Shown piece after piece: positions 8,354 to 16,836 of a stretch of 18,909 bases of DNA (its first letter is position 1; each line of letters starts with the position of its first letter). The position numbers and the translations under genes are program-made. Source of the DNA: Hymenopellis radicata (Eukaryota > Basidiomycota > Agaricomycetes > Agaricales > Physalacriaceae); NCBI GenBank assembly GCA_015501595.1, contig JADNRX010000879.1, forward strand, positions 1-18,909, written 5' to 3'. A model generated the notes under the pieces. That model searched no databases and had not been told where the DNA came from. It was given only the letters and a program-made list of their open reading frames with translations.

Positions 8354-10681
8354 ATGCGCTTGGATATCACACTCGTTTCTCTCTCCGCTCTTTTTCTACT
8401 TCCCACGTCCGCGGTGACTGTTCAGAAGCCTGGCCTCGTTCTACCAGAAAGCGCGGCAGCCAACAAGGATGCCGTCAAGAGTATTTTCTTGGACAGCTAT
8501 GAAGCGTACAAGTGAGTGTCGCGTAATTCAGGGCGTCCCTTGGAGCACGCCCCAGAGCGCGCTGTTAACCCAACTGAAAGGACGTACGCATGGGGTCACG
8601 ATGATCTAACGCCCGAGAGCAAGTCCTTCTTTGATGGTCGCAATGGTTGGGGCGCGTCCATCGTGGATGCCATGAGCACGATGGTATGTCGTTATCAACC
8701 CTCTTCTGATAAGCACTCTCATCGTGTATTCTTTAGTATGCCATGGGCTTGGACGTGAGTATCGTTGACCGAATACTACATAGAACATGACTAAATTTAG
8801 GACAGGACCTCTTGGACGAAGCCGTCGATTTTGCCTCCAAGATAGATTTTAGTTCAAGTAAGACGTCAGATAGTGTCAGGTATACTTCGCGCCGAAACAT
8901 GTGTGATAAAACGTTCTGAGCGCGATCTTGACAGTGTCTTCGAAACCACGATCCGCTTCCTTGGCGGTCTCCTCAGCGTCTACGAGCTCCGTGGCGAAAA
9001 AGATGCCGCGCTATTGGAGAGGGCTCAAGACGTCGCAGACAAGATGGCATTTGCGTGGGTCGAGGTGAACACCGTTCGGTAAATTTCCACCAGTAGCTCA
9101 CTTTATCTCAATAGGACCACGACATTCCTTACGGGTTCCTTGACTTCTCTACAAACACCCCCAACGTTGATACCGTACGTTGCATTACTTTATATGCAAA
9201 CATGTTCTCAGATTCCGGACAGTCAAACATCGCTGAAGCAGGAACGGTAAGTGGTATCTTGTTCTCTTCGTTGGAACAACGTTGATTTCATCCTCTTTCA
9301 GCTTATTCTTGAATGGGCGACGCTCAGCAAACATACTGGCAACGACACCTACCGTGAGCTAGCAGAGAAGTCCTTCCGCCATATTGCCGAACTACCGTCC
9401 CCACTCCCCGGCCTAGCCGCGCAGGGCATCGACCCAACGACTGGGGAGTTTGTCGGAGGTTACGTGGTAAGTCATTGCAATAAGCCACGGTTATTCCAAT
9501 CTCATCCGAAAACCTTAGTCCTGGGGCGGAGGTGCTGATAGCTATTTTGAATACCTCTTGAAATACGCGCGACTCGCCGAGCTCGAGGATTCGTTTTACA
9601 TCGACACATGGGAGAACGGCTGTTGACTCCAGCATCAAGAACCTGCTTCGCGTGGGCTGCCTTCTTTACACTTCGAAGTTGGTTCGCTGCTAATTTCGTT
9701 GCGGTAGAACCTCGACTGTGGGCGACCATGTTTACACGTGCACCTACAACGGCACAGCGGAAGACCCCGCGAAGCGATTCCGCCATTTTGAGCTCCCACC
9801 TTGCGTGTTTTCCATGGCGGGAATTGGCTGTTCGGTAACATTTGCTTCTTGTATTTTTTCTGCGAGTATTTTACGCCCAGATAGGCGGCACTCTACTTGG
9901 AAACGAGACCATCGTGAACCACGCGTTAGACCTCATTGATGGATGCTGGAACACGTATGCTAGCACTGCGTGAGTTGACAGATTACCATTCCTATCTGAG
10001 CGTGCTGATTATAGGTATAGCACCGGAATAGGCCCGGAGGCCTTTGCATACAGCTCGACGGAAGGAAACTTCACCGGTGGGCATCGCGTTCTGTTTTTCA
10101 AAACCGCGCTTAATTCCCCTAGGCTTGGACACTCCCTCCGCCGATCAACTCACGTTCTTCGAGGAGCACGGCTTCTACATTACTAGCGAGTACTACATCC
10201 TGCGACCTGAGGTCCTCGAGTCCAACTTCTACGCGTGGCGCATCACCGGCGACACCAAGTATCTCGACCGTGCTGCCAGTGCGGTCGAAAGTTTCCAGAA
10301 GTATCTGCCGCTAATGCGGGATACGATGGCATATGGGACGTCAATGTTGAGAGCGCGGATAGGATCGACGATATGGAAAAGTTTCTGGTTCGCCGAAGTG
10401 TTGAAATATCTGTAAGCGCCTCCAATTCGTTCTACTACGACACGAAACCCTGACCTCTGTCTTGAAGGTACCTCACGTTTGACGACCCGGCCAACATGTC
10501 TCTTGATGAGTTCGTCTTCAACACAGAAGCTCACCCTTTCAAGGCACCTCCCGCAAGTGATTCTTACGGCTCGGAGACGCTCGTGTATAATGGGGAGTTT
10601 AATGCCACCGCCACGGCAAAGGTGCCTGTTGTCAGTGCCATCGCGAAACTGAATCTGGGAAGCGATATTGGAGTAGCGTAA
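8354..10681 (+). CDS. Secreted GH47 alpha-1,2-mannosidase, 14 exons (reading frame interrupted)
   Basis: Class I mannosidases trim alpha-1,2-linked mannose from N-glycans in the secretory pathway or outside the cell. A signal peptide starts [20 protein letters not shown]. Exons: 8354-8511, 8581-8683, 8737-8754, 8806-8879, 8935-9064, 9115-9174, 9223-9246, 9302-9466, 9519-9651, 9708-9834, 9885-9969, 10015-10076, 10123-10411 and 10468-10681. Motifs: [34 protein letters not shown] (Glu matching the family's acid), [26 protein letters not shown] and [25 protein letters not shown] (conserved Glu) and FNTEAHPF (Ca-binding Thr). Potential N-glycosylation sites include GNDT, GNET and GNFT. Frame corrections are needed at 9615 (extra A), 9708 (extra A at the splice), about 9790 (extra G), 9812 (extra C), about 10307 (missing G) and 10377-10380 (extra A); net, they restore a 545-aa frame. 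Conserved residues on both sides argue for sequence errors over decay. Confidence 0.9.
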
Positions 10682-11361
10682 AGACACTCATTTGTTTACA
10701 CATCATACACCACCTACGTGTATTGTAGGCATGCTACAACTAGAAAGAACCTTCGGTATACTTAGCGATGAGATCGTGCCTACAAATTCATTTTCAAAGA
10801 CGACTCATGCTGGCGCCCGGTGTTTAACTTTACTACCAAAAACAATTAACGGCATCAGCAAAGTCACCTGGCAACTTTTCTGGACTTTTCTGGACTTTTT
10901 TGGGCTTTTTCCGTACAGAAAAGCTGACAAGTGACAAGTAAACCAGCCATGTCTCCGAAGGCCACAAGTTCAATTCCCATCCGGCTCTCTCATTTCGGGA
11001 TCATTTCCAATTTATGTCCTACTCTACCTACAATCATGTATGATACATCTATGCTATAAAATAAGTGTTCTGGCCATATACGAGCCCACTGAGGTGCGGC
11101 ACAGAAGCTCCGATTTACCCAACAAGCCGACAAGTCCCAAAAAGGCAACAAGTCGCAGGTGGTCTTGCTGATGGGAGGACAGGCTGACTACATAACATGA
11201 GACGATTACGAATGTTATGCGAGTAATGCGAGAGTGGGATGTTGTGGAAATGTGGTATGTGTACTACGAAAGCAAATGCGAAGCGAGACTGTAAATATAG
11301 TAGGGGAAAGGTTATGTGCGCCGTGCGGGAACCGGAAGTCTATACAGGGACCTATAGCAGC
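10682..11361. other. Intergenic region between convergent GH47 and hypothetical genes
   Basis: Both flanking genes end here, so it holds two 3' UTRs. Nearly half is taken up by the candidate inverted-repeat element at 10853-11173. I see no gene. Confidence 0.5.
10853..11173. mobile_element. Candidate short non-autonomous DNA transposon with imperfect terminal inverted repeats
   Basis: The left end CATCAGCAAAGTCACCTG and the inverted right end CATCAGCAAGACCACCTG match at 15 of 18 positions. Both ends then run into short subterminal repeats: AACTTTTCTGGACTTTTCTGG on the left and ACTTGTTG...GGGACTTGTCGG inside the right end. The 321-bp body has no coding capacity. I see no clear target-site duplication, so the exact ends and the superfamily are uncertain. 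Confidence 0.45.
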
Positions 11362-13198
11362 TTACTTTGTAAGGCTCCAACGGATTGATTTTGGGACCAT
11401 GACGCGGAAATGGGCATCGCTCGTTGTCTTTCCTTCATAGACATCGTGCTCGCCAGCCACATTCAATCTTGAGATTAAAAGATTGACTTTGTTGATTTCC
11501 TAGAAAACGAAGATTGGACAAAGGAGCAGTGCAAAGTGAAGGACAAGTACCTCGTCGGTTGGAACTATCATATGCTCGACGATCTTGCGTAGAAGGTCCA
11601 TGTCAGCTGGAGATGTTGTATATGGCAGCAATACTTCTCCTGGCTGACGAACACGACTTTCGTCACTAGCGCGGGAGGGGCATTATTCAAGTCTTCTAGG
11701 ATGCGAGGTTTCTTGATGGTACGAGACTCCTTGACGGTGCTATGTTCCGTAGCGGAGGCCACTCGCTTACGCTTCAGCACCTCGGTGGAGAAGTCCACTC
11801 TAGAGGAGGGTGCAGGAACCGGTGTTGGGGGCTAGAAAAGATCTGGTTCATGAACAGGGTGGAAAGTAAGATTTCCTCACTAACCTTTGTCGAGGAGAAT
11901 CGGGCCTTTCGAATGTTTTTCGAAGGGCCATCCAACGTCGCCTGATCGAGCTGCGTCAGGGCGTCGGGACCAAACCATTCCTCCACCCGCTGCAAGAAAT
12001 GCTCCGTCACAGAGGTGTAATGACTTCGGCGCAGAATAACTGGCTCCGTTGGCCCAGTTGACGCTGGAGGAGGTATGAAGGCTTGGAGAGTAGGGCCGTG
12101 CGTCGTTTTGTCATACGCGTAAGTCGCGTCTTCGCCATCGAGATGCTCATCAAAATCGTGTACTCCGCCGTTGGTGTCGTCAACCGTGGACGCCCGCACC
12201 GGTCGTGATACGCGAAGACCAGCCTGTGGCTCACGTGTCGGAACTGGACGTGATGTGGACACTGCTGGCTCTGACGTTCCCGACTCGTCATCAGACAAGC
12301 TTTCCAGAAAGAGACTCTGACGCGCCGTGGGTGGTGAGGAAGGGGAAGGAGGAGGAGATGTGCCAATGCCAGAATCGTTGTTGTTAGCTGCGAATGCACT
12401 GGCAAGGGCGTCAACGACGCTTCCTGTGAAGGCAGCTTCATTGTGAGAAGCCGGCTGCGATTCCTCTGTAGCATGTTCCGCATCTGTCTCATTCGTGGCA
12501 TCCAGGTTTGTGGAAAGTATGTCGTGACTGAAACTTTCAGCATCGCTTTCAGTTATGCCGGAATCCGAAGAGGTTATTACGCCTTGCATATAATAATCCC
12601 GAGCAACCTCCGGACTGACTAGTGAAATAACATCCTTTTCAGTGCTGTGAGGTTCATCCTCTATATTTTCTGCACTGGGACGAAGGACAGGAACATCCGG
12701 CGCAGAATGAACAGCAGGGCGGGAGTTGACAACAGAGCGAGGAGCATTGCCATCTCTGGTGACTGGCACCGGAGGACCGTCTCGAGCAAATAGTACTCTC
12801 CGTACACTGGCCACGTCGTTAGATACTCCAATCAACAATTCGCCATCCATGGATGTCGGCGTATCGTCGACCGAGTCATCATTAGTAGTGGCGAGGTTGA
12901 CGTGTGCATTAGGCTTCGTGACTGTCGCGGGCCCGGCGCTAGTAGTGCGGGGATTCAAATTCCTGTCCTTTCTCGCATTCGTAGTCTTGGAAGGCGTCCA
13001 TTGCGTGGGATACCGAGGAATAACGACACCCAAAAATCTGGATGGTGAAGCAATCAAACGCGGGCGCGAATTGCCGGAAGGTTCTATACCGGCATCTCGG
13101 GCCGAATTGACAGGTGTCCCCAACACCTCGCCCACTAAGCGAATCGGAACGACATCCACGGCTACAAGTGCGGTGAGTGTGACTGTAGAGGAAGGCAT
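11362..13198 (-). CDS. Hypothetical, largely disordered Ser/Asp/Pro-rich protein, three exons
   Basis: Not recognised. Exon 1 (11885-13198) starts MPSSTVTLTALVAVDVVPIR and is rich in Ser, Thr, Asp and Pro, with an SPPPSPSSPP tract; near its end is HYTSVTEHFLQRVEEWFG. Exon 2 (11551-11831) carries basic LKRKRV and IKKPRILED, then after a one-base frame slip near 11657-11664 GEVLLPYTTSPADMDLLRKI. Exon 3 (11362-11499) encodes EINKVNLLISRLNVAGEHDV and ends VPKSIRWSLTK. Introns are 53 and 51 nt with GTTAGT/CTAG and GTACTT/CTAG ends. The frame is open upstream to 13270 with a CCTC cluster, and other ATGs lie at 13290-13293 in a different frame, so the N-terminus may be longer. The last 90 residues look ordered. 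Function unknown; basic clusters hint at a nuclear protein. Confidence 0.6.
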
Positions 13199-13879
13199 GT
13201 CATACTGGGTGAACACATACAAGGCATTGCAAGTGCAACAATGTTGGAAGTTGAGGGGCAGTAGTACCAAGACTCAAGAGTGGTACTCATCATGAGTCCA
13301 GTAGCAGCTCAGATCTGCAATGAGTAAAGTGACAACCTAGAAGATTCAATGTATCAGTATAGGAATGAGCTCTGAGTCAACTTTAGAATGTAGAGAAGAG
13401 AATGATGTCCAATCAACAATGCAATGTTCATCGTGACATCGCAAGTCAATTAAATGTTTCGCAAGTCATAAGGTTCAGTTGCAATGCCAGCACATTATAT
13501 ATTTGTGCTAACTTTCATCAAGTTTTGACAAGTATCAACACTCGATGAGAGTCAACTAGAAAAAGAATATAAATAGTTGAAGGTAACAAAGAAGTTGTAG
13601 AAACTTACAAGCATAATAGAAGTATACTCTTAGAAAGGAAAAAAAGAGATAATGCTGAAGAGAGAAAACACTTACTAGCCACAATATAGTGCAAGCTACA
13701 AGATAAGAAGTAGAGAAAAGCAGATTCTAGTAGAGCTCTACACAGATAAAGAGGAGAGATGAATGAGGTAGTAGTAAGAGGAAGAGTGGCATATTTGGTT
13801 ATATTTGGCATCTTATATAAGTACTGTGACTGTGACACTTTCCCACAAGTCCAGAATGGATTCTTTATATACTGTACCG

Positions 13880-13921
13880 TTTCGACCGCATGTTCGCATA
13901 ACGCGTAACGTGCGGTCGAAA
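13880..13921. repeat. MITE 1 hairpin A
   Basis: TTTCGACCGCA at 13880-13890 pairs perfectly with TGCGGTCGAAA at 13911-13921 (11-bp stem, 20-nt loop). The right arm is an internal copy of the inner part of the right terminal repeat. Confidence 0.85.
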
Positions 13922-13948
13922 ACCTAACTTAGCATAAAGCATAACGCA

Positions 13949-13976
13949 TCACGGACCTTATTTTCAGGGTCCGTGA
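13949..13976. repeat. MITE 1 hairpin B
   Basis: TCACGGACC at 13949-13957 pairs with GGTCCGTGA at 13968-13976 (9-bp stem, 10-nt loop). Confidence 0.8.
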
Positions 13977-13996
13977 GGCTTAAAAAGGAAATTTTC

Positions 13997-14017
13997 GCTC
14001 CCGCCTACGGCGGGAGC
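13997..14017. repeat. MITE 1 hairpin C
   Basis: GCTCCCGCC at 13997-14005 pairs with GGCGGGAGC at 14009-14017 around a TAC loop, a very GC-rich perfect 9-bp stem in an otherwise AT-rich region. Confidence 0.85.
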
Positions 14018-14068
14018 ATCCAAATATGGTAATTCCAGGTGTTGTGCCTGGTTACGAACTTGTTTCCT

Positions 14069-14108
14069 GTAAGTTCGCGGCATAACGCGTCACATGCCGC
14101 GAACTTAC
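14069..14108. repeat. MITE 1 hairpin E (15-bp perfect stem)
   Basis: GTAAGTTCGCGGCAT at 14069-14083 pairs perfectly with 14094-14108 around a 10-nt loop, AACGCGTCAC. Its left arm can also pair with CGAACTT at 14055-14061, so two alternative folds exist. A weaker 5-bp stem (CCAGG/CCTGG) sits at 14035-14051. Confidence 0.85.
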
Positions 14109-14583
14109 GGTCGAAACGGTACAGTAGTGTACTATCACAGGTCCGGACTTGAGTTGATTTGTAAACTTATAGAGGTTAGACGCTGTTCATAACTTGCATA
14201 TGACTCGAGTCTATCAGACTTGTAAGTCAAGTCTTGTGAACCCTGACTTCTGAGTCTGAGTTAACTTGTGACTAGAGACTGCTATGGGTGAATACAGAAC
14301 TGTAGTGCACAGATTATGAATCAGATCAAACCACGATTCTTTTCAGATATTAGGCCTATACTCTCAAGTCTCAAGGCCAAGACTGTGATCTGCCATATGG
14401 CAAATCATGAATCTGGGATACTTATGCATGGAAAGGGTTTTTCTTGGAGTTTTTTTCAGTATAGTGCGGAACACTCAAGTAACTCTAAGTAAACCACATA
14501 CTGGCACCAAAAGTAGAGGGTGAGAGTGTAGTAACTCATAATCATAAAGTTGTGTTCAAGACCACTTACAGTACAGTTACAGG

Positions 14584-14849
14584 TACTGTAGAGATTCGTT
14601 CAATTCGTCAGTCACGGGTCACAGGTGACCCGAAATTGACGAATTGTCACACTGGTCACAGGTCCCAGCGCGATCTGACGAATTCGGGAAGCGAAAATGA
14701 CCAAAAAATCAGCCAAATTGCTCCGAAAATCGATGAAATTGATGAAAAATTTTCCCGGTCACGGCACCTTTGGCGCCGCGACGAATTCAAAATTTCGTCA
14801 CCCGGTCACAGGTCACCCGGGGTGACGAATTGAACGAATCTGTACAGTA
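14584..14849. mobile_element. MITE 2: 266-bp TA-flanked element with 27-bp terminal inverted repeats
   Basis: The first 27 bases (14584-14610, starting TACTGTAGAGATTCG) match the inverted last 27 (14823-14849) at 26 positions; the mismatch is G versus C at position 8. The terminal TA pair is the probable target duplication. Inside are five copies of GACGAATT in either direction (14602, 14638, 14677, 14780, 14824), several GGTCACAGGT words, and two perfect palindromes: CGGGTCAC-AG-GTGACCCG (14615-14632) and GTCACCC-G-GGGTGAC (14812-14826). There is no transposase frame. The outermost TACTGTA is shared with MITE 1, although the rest differs. Confidence 0.85.
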
Positions 14850-15266
14850 ACCTTTACAGTGTCCATATAGGTAGGTAATTGAACTCTGCCATCTGGAGGT
14901 GGTGGTCAGGCTGCCTCAGGCATCCAGATAATGGAGATTAGTTGATGATATTGTTTTAAGGTATTTGAAGTCAACTTCATATATGCAGTTGTTCATACTG
15001 TTGCCAATATATGCACCTGAATTAAGCTAGAACTCAGCCTAGAAGCCATTGTTATAGTAGGCAGACCCACATCCTCATGACATTGTTCCTAAAGCCCACG
15101 GGAAGTTACCCACTGCATCAGCTATCTCACATCTAGAAGAGCAGCCACATATCGTAATGCATCACTAAGTGAATATCCCTGCTTCGTGAAAAGGCTTGTG
15201 CAGACAAACCCATCCATGGATGTTCTTCAGCCGCCCGGCGGACTCAAAGAGTTGATCCCGACCGTT

Positions 15267-16688
15267 CTACATCTGTTTACGAAGCAGTAATCCAACTCCT
15301 AATGCACCACCAGCTGTGTTCAAAAGGATAGCCCAGTTGACCACTGCAAACGCCTCCGCATTAGAACCTTCCAACAGCGGCCGTCCGAGCTGAGCTACAA
15401 TCAGCGCAATCTCACCGCGCGCGACCATGGCAACACCTAACAGTAACACGGACTGCCAGGACGTCAACAACTTCAGCGAAACAGTATCATTGTCTGCCCC
15501 ATCATCCAACCTGACCCTTCGACGCCGAACCAGCCGCGAGACCGGTTTGGGTCTGGCCACACAAGGATGGTTAACCCGACGGCGGCCTTGGCCACGAACA
15601 TCAATAGCGAGTATATGATGCCTCGCCGTACGACGCGATGGGAACCTTCGACTGATCCCAGGGAGCTCATCGGCAACGCGGCGCCGATGGACGCAAAGAA
15701 CAACGGGAGAGCAATGTAGCCAGCAGCGGCTCGATTTGCGAAGTAAAACCGAAATCGGCGTAACAAGACGAGGCTGGGGAGTGTACTGGACCTGAATTTC
15801 ACTCTTCGTTGCATCGATATCTTGGACGTGGGATGTGGACGCCTCTTCACATGTGAACACATGAGCCAATAACGTCCCGGCAAGATATGCCCCAAGAAGT
15901 TCACTGGTACCAGCGTACTTCGCGCCTGCGACATAGCCCGCGAGGGTGAATACCACGAGGAATAACTGTGTCCGTCGGCCCTGGAGACGGGGCAGTCCAG
16001 GAATCAAAACCAGTAAACGAGCGGCAATGTAGGTCACCAAGATGAACGCGGCTGAAACAAGAATCGGGCGGACGATGGAAGCCCATCCTACGCGACCCGA
16101 GTTTGAGGATATCTCGCCTATGACAGACGCGATAACCAGGCCAACAATATCGTCGAATAGTGCGGCACTGAGGATAATAACACCTGTGGAGTTCATTTAG
16201 GTTGAAAAAACAAGAGACTTGTTCACGTACCTGTCCTCGTTTGTTTGAGTTCTGGACCAAGGAGAGAAAGAGTCGTTCCGAGAGACGTGGAACACAGCGC
16301 CGCCCCGGCTGTAAAGCCTTGTAGTGCAGAATACTTGTATCCGACTGTAAGGAGAAGCATCGACAAGCCAATAGGTAGGACAATACCGGTCAATGCCGCG
16401 GTCATAGATAGGTAGATGTTTCGGTGCAGCAGCGTCATGTCTGTGGTCAGACCAGCCTCGAATACGATGAGGAGGAGACCAATATATCCCAGAACCAGAA
16501 ATGTCTCCTGCCCACTCAAGGGTATGATGTTCGCAGCCTCTGGCCCATAGACGATGCGACAACGATAGAGCCGAGGAGTCCTGCTTTGAGCAGGATTTTC
16601 GCAAGCTCTTCTGCGACGTTAAGAATGAAGATGAATGAAGCCAGAGTGAGCAGAAGGGAATTTCAGGTATGTCGTAAGAAAACGCCAT
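15267..16688 (-). CDS. CPA2-type cation/proton antiporter (reading frame interrupted)
   Basis: Membrane Na+(K+)/H+ exchanger of the CPA2 superfamily, used in cation and pH homeostasis; the exact membrane and ion cannot be read from sequence. The start is ATG 16688 (MAFSYDIPEIPF). Exon 1 is 16231-16688, the intron is 16184-16230 and exon 2 is 15267-16183. Motifs: FIFILNVAEELAKILLKAGL, IVYGPEAANIIPL, ETFLVLGYIGLLLIVFEAGL, CSTSLGTTLSLLG, then LSAALFDDIVGLVIASVIGE with the paired aspartates typical of electrogenic members, YIALPLFFASIGAALP, and MVARGEIALIVAQLGRPLLE near the C-terminus, ending LLLRKQM. I count roughly 10-12 hydrophobic segments. Frame corrections are needed near 16653-16659, 16554-16559, about 15735-15800 and about 15500-15545; together they give about 458 aa. 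It is divergent from the dipeptidase gene. Confidence 0.88.
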
Positions 16689-16836
16689 TTTTTGTACTTG
16701 TGGGACGGGGAAGACTCCATGAAATGAGGAATGGGTTAAGCCTCGGGAGGCAATGCGCTAAATTTGTCGATGGTGGTGGTTAAAAGGTAACCCTAATTAG
16801 GTACTTCAGCTATCTCATTCGTCCATCATCATCATC
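16689..16836. promoter_or_regulatory. Divergent promoter between antiporter and dipeptidase genes
   Basis: Only 148 bp separate the two start codons. A perfect 10-bp palindrome CCTAATTAGG lies at 16792-16801, 36 bp before the dipeptidase ATG, and a (CAT)n run directly precedes that ATG. The palindrome could bind a dimeric or homeodomain-type factor; this is an inference. Confidence 0.45.

Larger units (their letters stand above)
13870..14126. mobile_element. MITE 1: 257-bp TA-flanked element with perfect 19-bp terminal inverted repeats and internal hairpins
   Basis: The left end TACTGTACCGTTTCGACCG (13870-13888) is the exact inverted complement of the right end (14108-14126). The outermost TA on each side is the probable duplicated target, leaving a 253-bp element that starts CTGTACC and ends GGTACAG. 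There is no coding frame. The interior is a chain of inverted repeats, listed separately, and three copies of a GCATAACGC motif. TA duplication and size fit a non-autonomous Tc1/mariner-like element; no transposase is present in the window. Confidence 0.85.
13199..15266. other. AT-rich, gene-poor island carrying two MITE-like elements
   Basis: About 2 kb without a supported gene, richer in A/T and in short direct and inverted words (AAGTC, ACTTG, GAGTC) than the flanks. Besides the two elements listed separately, 13560-13800 is strongly purine-rich on the plus strand. On the minus strand this reads as a TATATAAG box followed by a pyrimidine tract, as in an LTR-type promoter. The 14870-15240 part holds only short broken frames. 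It is probably old repeat sequence; I cannot name a retrotransposon family. Confidence 0.5.

Noticed and set aside
9324..9638. Minus-strand 104-residue frame opposite the GH47 gene
   Set aside because: Pure shadow of exons 8 and 9, whose plus-strand translation has clear GH47 motifs.
10968..10977. GTTCAATTCC, similar to a tRNA or SINE B box
   Set aside because: No matching A box, anticodon arm or acceptor stem can be built around it; a chance match is sufficient.
12726..13295. Plus-strand 189-residue open frame
   Set aside because: Lies opposite exon 1 of the minus-strand hypothetical protein, which has better start, splicing and downstream continuity.
13605..13838. Minus-strand 77-residue hydrophobic frame
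   Set aside because: Its Leu/Phe/Ser richness comes from a pyrimidine-rich tract; no homology or splice support, and it overlaps the LTR-like promoter signals.
13997..14017. GC-rich hairpin resembling a bacterial intrinsic terminator
   Set aside because: No U-tract follows and the setting is a eukaryotic MITE; it is better explained as one of the element's internal stems.
13896..14094. Three direct copies of GCATAACGC considered as a CRISPR-like array
   Set aside because: Short, irregularly spaced, inside inverted-repeat arms of a fungal transposon, with no cas genes.
14552..14833. Plus-strand 93-residue frame inside MITE 2
   Set aside because: It spans the inverted repeats of a non-coding element and matches no transposase.
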